DNA of 64,000 nucleotides from contig NZ_JBGCCT010000016.1 in NCBI RefSeq assembly GCF_041260665.1, forward strand, positions 62,001 through 126,000, read 5' to 3'. The notes beneath the pieces were generated by a model, which ran no database searches, was not told the origin of the DNA, and saw nothing but the letters and a program-made list of their open reading frames with translations. Of the stretch, positions 15,656 to 26,886 are shown in pieces. A program made the position numbers and the translations under genes. This DNA is from Catenulispora sp. GP43 (lineage in GTDB: Bacteria > Actinomycetota > Actinomycetes > Streptomycetales > Catenulisporaceae). Numbering within the stretch: position 1 is the stretch's first letter; every line of letters starts with the position of its first letter.

Positions 15656-17994
15656 CACGCGCCTCCCTTGACCCCGACGAGACTGACGATCAGCGGGTTC
15701 ACCAGGCCGTTGAGCTTGCTGTAGGGGACGCTGACCGCGATGCCGCCCGCGCAGGAGTCCGCCGCGGTGCCGACATAGAAGGTCAGGCCGTCGGCCGTGA
15801 CGCCGATGGCGGGGCCGACGAAACCGGCGGCCGAGGACTGCGCGCATCCGGTCGCGGTCGGCGGATACACCGCCGTGGCCTGGCTGGGCGGCAGCAGGGA
15901 CGCGACCAGAGCGTTCAGCCGCGTCGCCCCGTCGGGCGTGGTCGCCGCGGCCGTCAGGACGGCCTGCTGGGGGATCAGGGTGGCGTTGTCCTTGCGCATG
16001 AGCACTGCGATCGCCCCCGGTGCCCCGGGGCCGGCGGCGTTGGGGTCGCCGAAGCGGTAGACGACCGAGACCAGGTCGCCCGCCTGCGTGATCGTCGTGG
16101 TCTCGGTCGGCACGGACTGGCTGCCGGACCCGTAGCCGGAGTTCACGATCCCTGCCGACTTCGCGGAGGAGACCAGTTTCGCCACCCCGGTCACGACCTG
16201 CCGGATCGGTTGCTGCAACGCCGTTTCGGCCTGTGTCCGCCGCGCGGGATCGGCGATGCCCGAGGAGATGACGGGGAACTGGGCCTGGACCGTCCCGGCC
16301 GCGGTGGTCAGCGGCGTCAGCGGCGTGGCGGACGTGGTCAGGGTCCACGTCGGGGCGCCGGCCGTCGCCGGGTTCATCCATGCCGCGAGCGCCGGTGCCG
16401 ACGACGTCGCGGCGGGCGGCCGGGTCGCGGCCGCGGGCCGAGAGCTTTGCGCGCTGCCCACCGCCGCGCCCGCGACGGCGGCCACCGCGACCGTGGCGGC
16501 GACCGCACCGGCTCCGTGGCCCGCCATGGCCAGGTGGCGGCCCGTGCTCAGCACGCGGCGCGCCGGCCGCACGCGGGTCAGCAGGGCGGGCGTCGGCGGG
16601 GGGATCGCGTGCGGGAGCGCCATCAGCGCCGTCAGCAGCAGGGCGGCCGCGGCGAGGTCGTCGCGCAGCAGTGCGTCGGTGTGCCGCTGGCGCAGGAAGT
16701 AGCCCAGGTCGTCGGTGAGTCTGGCTTCTTGCGCGGCCTGGGCGCCCAGGGAGACCAGCTCGGACCACGGCTCCATCCGGCCGGCGGCGACGGCGTGTGC
16801 CGAGGCCTGGCGGGCCAGCCGGCTCGCGGGCTCCCAGTCCCGCACCGCGATCAGCGCCCGGACCACTTCGAGGCTGAACGCCGCCGGCGGGCTGGCGGAC
16901 GCCTGCTCGTAGGCGGAGCGCAGTCTTTCGGCGATCGCGTGCGTCTCAGTCGCGGGCACGTTGCCTGCGGCGTTCGTGGCGTCCTCGGAGATCGCGTAGC
17001 CATCGTCAGACTCCTGAATCAGTCCGGCTTGCGCGAGTGCCAGGGCGAGATTGTCGCTGTCAGGGCCTGAGACATTCTCGGTGAGTGCCGGGAAGAGCCA
17101 GGCGGGTGCCGGACCGAACGCGGCCAAGGCGGCGACGACGCGGCGGGTGGGCTCGTCGAACCCTGCCAAGAGCAGTTCGGCCTGCCGGTCAGGAGGCAGC
17201 GCGACGAGTTCCGTGGGCTGCGGGGACGCGGCGGCGCGGCGCAGGAATGCCGCGCTCGTCACGAGCGCCGCGACGCGTCCGCCGGCCAGGCGGTGAGCGG
17301 TCTGCGCCTGCTCGCGCTCCGGGTCGCTCAGTTCGCGCCCGAGCGCCTGGGCCACCAGAAGGTCGACGTCGGCGAGGGTGAGTGCGGTGACCTCGTGCAC
17401 CGAACCTGACGCTTCCAGGGCCGGCGAGGCCGAGGCCGAGGTGACCAGGAACCGGCACTGGGGAAAGGTCTCGAGCAGCCGCCCGGGCTCCGCGCCGGCC
17501 AGGTCGCAGTCCGCGATCACGATGAGCCCGCTGGGCCCGAGCCGGCCGGTGACGGCGCGCAGCGCCGGTTCGTCGGGGCGGTGCCAGAGCGCGTCGAAGA
17601 AGAGCCCTGACAGCCTGGTGTACAGCGAGTCGAGGGTGTGCGGCTCGGCTCCGGCCAGCAGGACCGCCCCCGGCCGCTGCGCCGCGGCCGAGTGCACGAC
17701 CAGCGCCCGGGCCACGGCCGCCCGTCCGACTCCCGAGGCGCCGACCAGTTGCACGTGGCGCCCGGCGTCCAGATCCGCGGCCGCCGCCGCTATCAGGGAG
17801 CTGCGGCCGACCAGCGCACCGCGGCTCGGCGGGACGCGCAGTGCCGGCAGTCCGCGCAGCGTCAAGCTGTCGAGCAGCCCTTCGCCGGCCTGCAACGTCG
17901 TCTCGCCACCGGGCTGGATCAGCACCGAGACGTTGCCGTCCCCGACCAGTACCTGCGAGCGGTGGACCCGCTGGATGTCGACAGAGGTGCTCAT
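15655..17994 (-). CDS. Tagged STAND-like protein with degenerate P-loop and TM helix
   Basis: 779 residues, collinear with the next gene of the operon. The tag VDIQRVHRSQVLVGDGNVSV occupies residues 5-24. The Walker A position reads GASGVGRA (85-92): the catalytic Lys is Arg and the Thr is Ala, so ATP hydrolysis is probably lost. The Walker B-like LIVIADCD is kept. A helical region, a TM segment near 480-505 and an extracytoplasmic DUF3298-like domain follow; the last NTF2-like domain of the paralogue is missing. ATG 17994 follows the upstream stop directly (TAGATG), and the stop overlaps the next start. Confidence 0.84.
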   Translation of the reverse strand: MSTSVDIQRVHRSQVLVGDGNVSVLIQPGGETTLQAGEGLLDSLTLRGLPALRVPPSRGALVGRSSLIAAAAADLDAGRHVQLVGASGVGRAAVARALVVHSAAAQRPGAVLLAGAEPHTLDSLYTRLSGLFFDALWHRPDEPALRAVTGRLGPSGLIVIADCDLAGAEPGRLLETFPQCRFLVTSASASPALEASGSVHEVTALTLADVDLLVAQALGRELSDPEREQAQTAHRLAGGRVAALVTSAAFLRRAAASPQPTELVALPPDRQAELLLAGFDEPTRRVVAALAAFGPAPAWLFPALTENVSGPDSDNLALALAQAGLIQESDDGYAISEDATNAAGNVPATETHAIAERLRSAYEQASASPPAAFSLEVVRALIAVRDWEPASRLARQASAHAVAAGRMEPWSELVSLGAQAAQEARLTDDLGYFLRQRHTDALLRDDLAAAALLLTALMALPHAIPPPTPALLTRVRPARRVLSTGRHLAMAGHGAGAVAATVAVAAVAGAAVGSAQSSRPAAATRPPAATSSAPALAAWMNPATAGAPTWTLTTSATPLTPLTTAAGTVQAQFPVISSGIADPARRTQAETALQQPIRQVVTGVAKLVSSAKSAGIVNSGYGSGSQSVPTETTTITQAGDLVSVVYRFGDPNAAGPGAPGAIAVLMRKDNATLIPQQAVLTAAATTPDGATRLNALVASLLPPSQATAVYPPTATGCAQSSAAGFVGPAIGVTADGLTFYVGTAADSCAGGIAVSVPYSKLNGLVNPLIVSLVGVKGGA

Positions 17995-18426
17995 CTAGCC
18001 CGCGGCCTCAGAACCGGTCCCGCCCCGGATGACCTGCCCCGCGGCCTTCAGCGCGGTCTCGACGCTGGGATGCTCGGCCACCTCGGCGACGGCCGGCAGC
18101 AGCGCCGGCAGGTGGTTCATGAACCACTCCCGGCTCGCGGCCAGCGCCTTCGCGTCCGGAGGCGCGCTGTTCGCGGCCTGGTCCATCCGTCCGGCCTGCT
18201 CAAGCGCCGCCGGCTTGAGCTCGCCGCCCTTGGACTCGATCGCCACGCGCAGGGCGGCGATGGCCTGGTCCAGGGTGGCGGACTGGGCCGGCGAGCCCTT
18301 CATGGTGGAGCTGTGCAGGACGGTGTTGCCCGTCCCGATCGCGACGGCGCTCCCCGTGACGTCGCGGACGACGCTCACCGACGGCTGCGGTGCGGCTTGG
18401 TTGTCACGCTTCCTACGGAACGGCAT
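17995..18426 (-). CDS. Small tagged helical protein, first gene of the STAND operon
   Basis: 143 residues from ATG 18426, which has GAGGAG 8 bases upstream; a TTG 15 bases earlier is unlikely. After a basic start (MPFRRKRD) comes the same tag as in the next two genes, VSVVRDVTGSAVAIGTGN, then about 100 residues of Ala-rich helices (LDQAIAALRVAIESKGGEL, WFMNHLPALLPAVAEVAEHP). No TM or enzyme motif. With zero spacing to the next gene it is presumably a stoichiometric partner. Not recognised as a named family; probably an adaptor or effector-associated domain (inference). Confidence 0.75.
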   Translation of the reverse strand: MPFRRKRDNQAAPQPSVSVVRDVTGSAVAIGTGNTVLHSSTMKGSPAQSATLDQAIAALRVAIESKGGELKPAALEQAGRMDQAANSAPPDAKALAASREWFMNHLPALLPAVAEVAEHPSVETALKAAGQVIRGGTGSEAAG

Positions 18427-18483
18427 GGGGCGTCTCCTCAACGGAACGCGGTGCTTCGCAGGGCCCGAATGAGCTGGTCAATC

Positions 18484-18499
18484 CGGTATAAGGATACCG
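18484..18499. promoter_or_regulatory. Inverted repeat upstream of the STAND operon
   Basis: CGGTAT-AAGG-ATACCG has perfect 6-bp arms and lies 58 bp upstream of the first start of the three-gene operon (ATG 18426, minus strand). It sits in the only AT-richer spot of the gap and could be an operator overlapping the promoter. The binding protein is unknown. Confidence 0.35.
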
Positions 18500-18567
18500 T
18501 CGGAAGGTGTTTCGAACCCTGATTCCGTCACGCAGCGGGGTCGGGAAGCCACCTAGGGGGAGCGGGC

Positions 18568-18702
18568 ATGCGGACAGCGCGGGTCCGGGATTTCGTCGAG
18601 CGGGTCAGCGGGCATGTCAGGGCCTGCGTGGCCGGTGCCCTGCGGGAGGGGCGGACCGGCCACACAGGCCCGGATCTGGCTGGTGGATCTGGTGCTGCCT
18701 AG
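18568..18702 (+). CDS. Possible small ORF (44 aa)
   Basis: ATG 18568 with GGGGGAGCGGG upstream opens a 44-residue frame beginning MRTARVRDFVERVSGHVRA and ending in TAG at 18702, 4 bp into the 3' end of the convergent secreted-protein gene. The ribosome site and the amphipathic N-terminal half make it possible, but the composition is that of GC-rich chance frames and I recognise nothing. Otherwise the stretch 18500-18698 holds no gene. Confidence 0.2.
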   Translation: MRTARVRDFVERVSGHVRACVAGALREGRTGHTGPDLAGGSGAA

Positions 18703-20153
18703 TTGAACTGCACGTTCATCGTGAGGTTGATGAACGACGGCGTCGGACTCGGGCCGCTGAAGCACGCGACCGCGCCGAGCGCGTTGGTCGTGGAGAACGA
18801 CGGCGTCGAGGTACCGAAGATCGCGCTGAGCTGAGCCGGCGTGGTGGTCTTGCCTTCTCCCAGTACCACCACGGAGTTCGGATTGCCGCACTCGGCGGTC
18901 GAGTGGCCCTTCTTCACGAAAAGCAGCGACGAGTCCAGGAACCCGGACGCCGGATAGGTGATCGACAGGACCTTGCCGGGCTGGGTCGAGCCGAACGGCG
19001 GGAACTGTCCCTTGAAGGGGATGAAGCCGCCGACGGTGGGCTGCTCGTTCATCGTCAGGGGCGCGCTGCCGGTGGTGCCGGACGCGACCGGGAACAGCCC
19101 CGTGACCGCGGGCGTGGTGTTGGTGGCGACGACCTGGCCGGTGTCCCGGACCGTGTCGCCGGGGGTGACCGTCACCAGGTGGTGGTCCCCGGCGCGGGGC
19201 ACCGCGATCTCCCAGCTGTCGGCGCTGTTCCCGGCGATGGCGGCGTTGCTGCCGGGGGCCACGTTCACGCCGGCGACCTGATGGCCGTTCCCGTTCAGGT
19301 CGGACCACAGCGAGCCGTCACCGGCCACGAACGCCATCTCGAAGCCGCCGTCCGCCAGGCCCGCGACGGCCGGGCTGGTGCCCGGGGTCAGGAACGACAG
19401 CGTCTGGGCTGTCGCCCCGGCGCTGTTCACCGTCCACAGCCGGTTGTCGGTGCCCTGGTAGGCCAGCTTCCAGGTGCCGTTCAGGCCCGCCGCCACCGAC
19501 GGGCTGGTGCCCGGCGCGGCCTGGATGCCGTTGCCGGCGACGTGCGTGCCCTTGCCGGGCTCCCGCACCATCACCACACCGTTGCCGGCCACCCACGCCT
19601 CGACGAAGATGAACCCGCCCTCGTTCGGGCCGACGTTCAACGCCGCGACGGAGGGGCTGGTCCCGGTGGCGATGTCCCCCGGGGAGGAGCTGCAGGTCTG
19701 GTTCTGGACCGGGACTTCGAGGCTGGTCACGCCGCCGCCCTCGGAGAACAGGAAGTTCTGGATGCCCTGCTTGTCGACCGCCAGGGACGGGCTGGTCCCC
19801 GGGGTCACGATGTACGGGGCCGTACTGCACGTCGGCTGGATCACCTGGTGTCCGCCCTGGACGGAGTTCGAGAACCACAGGGTGCGGTCCGAGGCCTGGA
19901 AAGCCTCGTCGAAGGTGCCGTTGGGCAAGCCGGCCAGCGATGGGCTGGTCTGCTGGGCCATCGCCGACTCGGTGATGGTCGCCTGACCGGCGGGATTCAC
20001 CTCCACCAGGCGGGTCGACGGCGCCTGGAAGGCGACCTCGAAACCGGGGGAGGTGGCCGCCTGCGCGGCGGACAGGCCCGTCGGGCCCAGGACCAGCGCG
20101 ACGGCGGCGGCTCCCGTCGACACGGCGGTGACCAGGGTACTGATTCGCTTCAT
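18699..20153 (-). CDS. Secreted protein with repeated GTSPSVA units (beta-propeller-like)
   Basis: 484 residues from ATG 20153 (GGAG 6 bases upstream). Residues 1-33 are a Sec signal peptide ending in LSAAQA-ATS. The mature part has at least six repeats of about 45-50 residues, each centred on (P)GTSP(S/A)VAG followed by a W- or F-rich strand and a (D/N)xxLW motif, the pattern of tectonin- or lectin-like propellers. The last 110 residues are a different beta-rich domain with two Cys. It is likely an extracellular binding protein; the ligand is unknown. A terminator hairpin separates it from the upstream gene. Confidence 0.8.
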   Translation of the reverse strand: MKRISTLVTAVSTGAAAVALVLGPTGLSAAQAATSPGFEVAFQAPSTRLVEVNPAGQATITESAMAQQTSPSLAGLPNGTFDEAFQASDRTLWFSNSVQGGHQVIQPTCSTAPYIVTPGTSPSLAVDKQGIQNFLFSEGGGVTSLEVPVQNQTCSSSPGDIATGTSPSVAALNVGPNEGGFIFVEAWVAGNGVVMVREPGKGTHVAGNGIQAAPGTSPSVAAGLNGTWKLAYQGTDNRLWTVNSAGATAQTLSFLTPGTSPAVAGLADGGFEMAFVAGDGSLWSDLNGNGHQVAGVNVAPGSNAAIAGNSADSWEIAVPRAGDHHLVTVTPGDTVRDTGQVVATNTTPAVTGLFPVASGTTGSAPLTMNEQPTVGGFIPFKGQFPPFGSTQPGKVLSITYPASGFLDSSLLFVKKGHSTAECGNPNSVVVLGEGKTTTPAQLSAIFGTSTPSFSTTNALGAVACFSGPSPTPSFINLTMNVQFN

Positions 20154-20227
20154 CAATTCTCCAGAGCGGTAAATGAGGTCTCTGATAAAAACCCTTTCGC
20201 TGACCGATACGTGGCCGGGTTACGCCA

Positions 20228-20263
20228 CCGGGCCGACGGGACCTCGAAGCCCCGTCGGCCCGG
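20228..20263 (-). terminator. Hairpin terminator downstream of the membrane-anchored secreted protein gene
   Basis: A perfect 13-bp stem (CCGGGCCGACGGG with its complement) and a 10-base loop lie 19 bp after the stop of the minus-strand gene ending at 20282. There is no T-run, as usual in GC-rich actinobacteria. It probably insulates that gene pair from the next minus-strand gene. Confidence 0.65.
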
Positions 20264-20281
20264 CCATCAGACTCCTGATTC

Positions 20282-21142
20282 CTAGGTCGTCTTCCCACGT
20301 CGGCGGGTGTGCCGGTAGCCGACGAGCCCCACGCCGCCGGCCGCCAGCACGGCACCGCCGATGCCGAGCACCGCCGCGCTGTCCGTCCCGTCCGCACCGG
20401 ATCCCGATCCCTTGCCGAGCGCGGCGTTCCGGGGCTGGAACCCGCCGGCGACGCCGGCCCGGTCGTAGGCGCTGCCGGGCAGCTTGTCGGCGTACCGGGA
20501 GCGGACCAGCCTGTGGTAATCAGCCAGGCTCATGCCCTGTGTCCCGACCGACTGGCGCGCGGTGTCGTCCAGCGGCAGCACACGTCCGCCGAGCAACTGG
20601 TACCAGGCGCCGATCTGCGGCTCCTCGAAGACCGTTCCGCCGGGCTGGGCCCGCCCGGCGTACGCGGTCTCGTCGGAGCCCTGGGCGATGTTCACGACCT
20701 TCCACGCGGTCCCGACCTTCGCCGCCCACACCGAGGCGTGCGCGCCGGAGGTCCCGACCGCGTCGGTGGCCAGGAACGCCAGGTTCGCGACCGGCGCCCC
20801 GGTGCCGGCCGCCGACGTGTCGGCGACGAACGCCGCGGCGAGGTAGTAGACCGGGACCGTGGTGCTGTCCAGGCGCGGGGCCAGCGCGGCGGCGGCGGTC
20901 TCCTGCTGCTGCGCGCTGCCCTGCGGCTTCTGCCCGCCGGCGGCCAGGAAGTGGCCGACCGTGCCGAGGGTGGCGGTCGCCGCGGCGTGCGCGGCGGCGA
21001 CGTCCGCGCTGCTGGGCGCCACCGGGGCCGGGGCCGGGACGGACGAGGCGGCCGAAGCCGCCGAAGCCGCCGAAGCGGTCCCCGCGCTCAGCGCGGCGAG
21101 TCCGGACGCGACCGCGAGCGTCATCAAAGTCCTGCGAAACAT
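20282..21142 (-). CDS. Secreted protein with C-terminal membrane anchor
   Basis: 286 residues. The N-terminal signal peptide ends around SAGTASAASA. The extracellular part is Ala-rich, contains VPVYYLAAAFVADTSA and a C-terminal-half motif MSLADYHRLVRSRYADKLPGS. The end is a TM helix (VLGIGGAVLAAGGVGLVGY) with a basic tail RHTRRRGKTT, so the protein is anchored in the membrane and faces outward; a sortase LPxTG motif is not seen. It follows the papain-like protease gene by 13 bp, so the two are probably expressed together, perhaps as enzyme and partner. Function unknown. Confidence 0.8.
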   Translation of the reverse strand: MFRRTLMTLAVASGLAALSAGTASAASAASAASSVPAPAPVAPSSADVAAAHAAATATLGTVGHFLAAGGQKPQGSAQQQETAAAALAPRLDSTTVPVYYLAAAFVADTSAAGTGAPVANLAFLATDAVGTSGAHASVWAAKVGTAWKVVNIAQGSDETAYAGRAQPGGTVFEEPQIGAWYQLLGGRVLPLDDTARQSVGTQGMSLADYHRLVRSRYADKLPGSAYDRAGVAGGFQPRNAALGKGSGSGADGTDSAAVLGIGGAVLAAGGVGLVGYRHTRRRGKTT

Positions 21143-21155
21143 CTCTCGTCCCTCC

Positions 21156-21755
21156 TCACGCGCCGATGTAGTCGAGGGAGTGCGTCCACTCGAACGAGTT
21201 GTTGCTGACGTAGTAGTCGTAGTCGCCCCAGTTGTAGCGGTTGTCCGACGGCCACGGATCGCCCCAGTAGACCCAGTTCTGGCTCTGGTCGTAGCCGTAG
21301 AGCACTTCCATGTGGCCGCCGCCCGACGACCACTGGATCCGCGCCATGACCGGCCGGCCGGCGTCGATCTCCCGGATGACCGCCGAGTACCACAGGTAGC
21401 CGGTGACGTAGTTGCCCGGCGATATGCCGATCGTGGAGAAGGCGTTCTGGTCGTCGGCGAGCGTCGCCTCGTCGTTCGGGCAGGAGACGTTCAGGCTGTT
21501 GCCGAACGCCAAGTCGCAGAACTGGTTCTGCGAGTAGGTGTGGCCGTAGTACGTCGCGACCGTGTCGCCCGAGGCGGCCCAGCACCAGTTCGACGCCTGC
21601 TGCGCCTGCATGGTGATGCCGAGCTGGTTCGCCGTGGCCGCGGACGCCGCGGGCACCGCCATGATGCCCAGGAGTGAGAATGCGGCGACGAGCGCCGCGA
21701 CCGCCCGGAAGCGGCGGGTCCGCCGCGAGGGCGGTATACCGGGGGTGAGTGGCAC
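21156..21755 (-). CDS. Secreted papain-like cysteine protease (C70/C39-like)
   Basis: 199 residues from GTG 21755, chosen because AAAGGAG lies 6 bases upstream; the frame is open further but without a ribosome site. Residues 1-39 are a signal peptide (RRTRRFRAVAALVAAFSLLG, cleavage near ASA). The mature enzyme begins with QASNWCWAASGDTVATYYG, the papain-like catalytic Cys motif, and has GGGHMEVLYGYD for the catalytic His, then a Trp/Tyr-rich end. The set matches AvrRpt2-like/C39-like peptidases. Promoter faces the divergent HTH gene. Substrate unknown. Confidence 0.85.
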   Translation of the reverse strand: MPLTPGIPPSRRTRRFRAVAALVAAFSLLGIMAVPAASAATANQLGITMQAQQASNWCWAASGDTVATYYGHTYSQNQFCDLAFGNSLNVSCPNDEATLADDQNAFSTIGISPGNYVTGYLWYSAVIREIDAGRPVMARIQWSSGGGHMEVLYGYDQSQNWVYWGDPWPSDNRYNWGDYDYYVSNNSFEWTHSLDYIGA

Positions 21756-21917
21756 GCTGGACTCCTTTCCCTGCTGTGGATGGCTGTCCCGATGGGACCG
21801 TGGCGTGAGCGTAGGTCCAGGTGGGCGGGCCGCCCACGGCTCCGGGGGCCGGCGCGGGGACACCGTGAAAGAGCGCGCCTTGACAGGATTCTTAATCCGG
21901 CGCTTGCTTGGTTATCT

Positions 21918-22853
21918 GTGAATGTTCACACCGGCGCGGCCCGCGCCGCCGCCTCGAACCTGCCGGCGGTCCTGCGCTCCGGACCGTTCGAGGAGGCGCT
22001 GCACGCCGCGATCGCGGCTCGCGGCCTGTCGCTGGAGCGGCTGCGCAGCCACCTGGCGGCGCGCGGCATCCGGGTCGGCACGGCGACCCTGAGCTGCTGG
22101 CAGAACGGCCACCGCCGCCCCGAACGGCCCGACTCGCTGCGGGCCGTCTCGGCGCTGGAGGAGATCCTGGGCCTGCCGCCGGACGCCCTGCTGGTCCTGC
22201 TCGGCCCGCGCCGCCCGCGCGGCCCGTCGGCCGGCTTGCCGCAGGGCTCGCGGGCCTACCGGCAGCTGATGCCCGACTGGCCGGTCGTGGAGGAGATGCT
22301 CGCCTCGCTGGATACCACCGCCGACGACAAGCTGCACATCGCCGCGCAGCACGAACTGGTGTGGATCGACGGCGGCCGCTCCTGCGCGCGGCGCGAGACC
22401 TTCCAGGTCCTGCGGGCGCACCAGGACGGCGTCGACCGCTACATCGCCATCACGACCGCCGACCCGGGCGCGGACATCGCGCGGGTCGACCTGCGGGCCC
22501 TGGAGAACTGCCGGGTCGGGCGGGTCCGCCGGGACCGGGACGCCGGGCTGCTGGTCTCCGAGCTCTTGTTCGACCTGGTGCTGGGGATCGGGCAGACGCA
22601 CCTGATCCGCTACGAGGTGCTCGACACGTCCGGCGCCGAGTGCGACGACTACCACCGCGGCTTCCGCTTCCCGGCCGGGCAGTACGCGCTCCAGGTGCGG
22701 TTCGACCCGGCCGCGCTGCCGGTGGCGTGCTTCGCCTACGAGGGCCGCCAGGCGCGCGAGCTGACCCTGACCGGCTACCGGTCGGTGCACGTCAACGTCG
22801 CGCCGGTGCCGCCGGGCAACGTCGGGATCCGCTGGGAGTGGGACGGGGGCTGA
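21918..22853 (+). CDS. HTH (XRE-like) DNA-binding protein, actinobacterial
   Basis: 311 residues from GTG 21918. The first 90 residues carry a helix-turn-helix of the XRE type (ALHAAIAARGLSLERLRSHLAARG, TATLSCWQNGHRRPERPDSL, EEILGLPPDAL). The C-terminal 200 residues are a beta-rich domain with WIDGGRSCARRETFQVLRA and VACFAYEGRQARELTLTG, seen in many actinobacterial regulators of unknown ligand. A TTGACA box lies at 21880-21885 but no clear -10. It is divergent from the secreted protease gene and 51 bp before the GH63-type gene. Confidence 0.82.
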   Translation: MNVHTGAARAAASNLPAVLRSGPFEEALHAAIAARGLSLERLRSHLAARGIRVGTATLSCWQNGHRRPERPDSLRAVSALEEILGLPPDALLVLLGPRRPRGPSAGLPQGSRAYRQLMPDWPVVEEMLASLDTTADDKLHIAAQHELVWIDGGRSCARRETFQVLRAHQDGVDRYIAITTADPGADIARVDLRALENCRVGRVRRDRDAGLLVSELLFDLVLGIGQTHLIRYEVLDTSGAECDDYHRGFRFPAGQYALQVRFDPAALPVACFAYEGRQARELTLTGYRSVHVNVAPVPPGNVGIRWEWDGG

Positions 22854-22904
22854 ACGCTTGTCTCGAAATGCGCGTTCTGTCAGCGCTCTCTAGGGTCGAA
22901 GATC

Positions 22905-25616
<2,712 letters not shown>

Positions 25617-25741
25617 GGCGCACGAAAGGCATATTTCTCCGGACTGTGCCGTTTGACCGCCGGCCCTTTGGCAATACGGCGCGGCAGAAACCCGGGCAGA
25701 AACCCGGACCATCGAAACCCGATTCGCGAAGGAGAAACATC

Positions 25742-26215
25742 ATGAATGACTCCTCTTCCCCCGGAGGCGGCGAGGACCGCTCGCGCCCGCACTGGGGCCT
25801 GCCCGGCTGGCACCCGTCGGACCTGGACTCGCTGCTCGACCGGCTCGGCACCTGGGCCGGACGCGCCACCGGCGGCTGGATCGGGGGTTCCCGCTGGACG
25901 CCGGCCGTCGAGGAGGACGAGACGGCGGAGGCGTACCGCATCCGGCTGGAGCTGCCCGGCATCCCGCGCGACCGGATCGCGATCGACGTCGAAGGGCACC
26001 AGCTGTCCGTCCACGGCGACCTCGTCCGCGGCGAGGCCGGGCAGGACACCTACCTGGCCCACCGCGCGGGCCAGTTCGGGTATCGCACGTCGCTTCCCGC
26101 GGACGCCGATCCCGAAGCGGTGCGTGCCGACCTGTCGGCCGGCATCCTGACGGTGACCGTGCCCCGGGGTGGACGGGGACCGCGCAGGACGATCCGGATC
26201 GACGACACGGAATAA
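25742..26215 (+). CDS. Hsp20 / alpha-crystallin family small heat-shock protein
   Basis: 157 residues from ATG 25742 with AAGGAG 7 bases upstream. The alpha-crystallin domain spans about 58-150: YRIRLELPGIPRDRIAIDVEGHQLSVHG, FGYRTSLPADADPEAVRADLSAGILTVTVPR, with the usual GILTVTVP strand and a short RRTIRIDD tail in place of a classic IxI. It is an ATP-independent holdase. The Trp/Gly-rich N-terminal 50 residues would mediate oligomerisation. The chaperone gene htpG lies 0.7 kb downstream on the same strand, a stress-related neighbourhood. Confidence 0.92.
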   Translation: MNDSSSPGGGEDRSRPHWGLPGWHPSDLDSLLDRLGTWAGRATGGWIGGSRWTPAVEEDETAEAYRIRLELPGIPRDRIAIDVEGHQLSVHGDLVRGEAGQDTYLAHRAGQFGYRTSLPADADPEAVRADLSAGILTVTVPRGGRGPRRTIRIDDTE

Positions 26216-26216
26216 T

Positions 26217-26288
26217 CTATCGCCGCATCATCCTCACGACGAGAACGATGAGCAGTATGAGCACGATGGTTCCGACGCCGATATACAA
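26217..26288 (-). CDS. Small hydrophobic membrane peptide (23 aa)
   Basis: TTG 26288, 5 bases after a strong AGAGGAG site, opens MYIGVGTIVLILLIVLVV followed by the basic end RMMRR and TAG. The product is a single transmembrane helix with a positive C-terminus, a layout seen in conserved tiny hydrophobic proteins of actinobacteria. It is too short for ordinary gene calling but the combination of ribosome site, helix and basic end supports it. It lies between the hsp20 gene and the next plus-strand gene, on the opposite strand. Function unknown. Confidence 0.5.
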   Translation of the reverse strand: MYIGVGTIVLILLIVLVVRMMRR

Positions 26289-26411
26289 GGGAACTCCTCT
26301 AGGTGTGATTCTGGGCTGAATATTCGATCCAGCCCCTTGTGGCCAGGAGATCAGCGGCTAAACGTGGCCGCGGCCCGACTCGTAGCGCCGGAACCGGGTA
26401 CAAGGAAGAGC

Positions 26412-26810
26412 ATGCGCACCCCCGCACGCACCATCGCCAAGCAAGCCGCCAAGAGAGTGCCCTCACCCCTGATCCGCTGGCCCCTGCGCATCGGCATCGA
26501 GGTGTTGCTGCCGGTCGCCGGCGTCCTGGCCTCCGGCGCCGTCCAGCGGGCCAGGTGGCGCTACAGCGCACGGAACGCCCCGGCCGGGACGGTCGTGGTG
26601 GAGATCCACCGCGGCCTGGGGTTCCTCGCCCCGGCGTCGGGGGAGCCCGCCGAGCCGCTCGTCGTGCTCGCCGAGCGGGCGGATCTCACGCTGGCCGGCG
26701 TGCCCGGCAAGGCGGTGACCTGTCTGCGGGCGGTGCCGAAGCGGCCCGGTGACGACATTCGCCACGATGTCGCCCTGGCGAAGCAGCGACTGGAAACCGC
26801 CTCTTCGTGA
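26412..26810 (+). CDS. Hypothetical protein with one hydrophobic segment
   Basis: 132 residues from ATG 26412 (AAGGAAG upstream). The start is basic (RTPARTIAKQAAKRVPSP), a hydrophobic segment IGIEVLLPVAGVLASGAV follows at about 30-47, then a soluble domain with VVVEIHRGLGFL and LVVLAERADLTLAGVPGKAVTCL. I do not recognise the family. It precedes htpG by 76 bp on the same strand. The hydrophobic stretch may be a membrane anchor with the rest in the cytoplasm. Confidence 0.6.
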   Translation: MRTPARTIAKQAAKRVPSPLIRWPLRIGIEVLLPVAGVLASGAVQRARWRYSARNAPAGTVVVEIHRGLGFLAPASGEPAEPLVVLAERADLTLAGVPGKAVTCLRAVPKRPGDDIRHDVALAKQRLETASS

Positions 26811-26886
26811 CGTTCCCGGCCCCGGATCGGTCAGACTGGTCTTTTGCACCGTCTACACCGTCATCCGTGCGAAGGAGAACCCACCA

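Noticed and set aside
12806-16768. Single 1320-residue frame covering a STAND gene and 1.1 kb upstream
   Set aside because: The first 370 codons are antisense-like, Arg/Pro-rich and overlap the upstream gene; the ribosome context and paralogy put the start at 15655.
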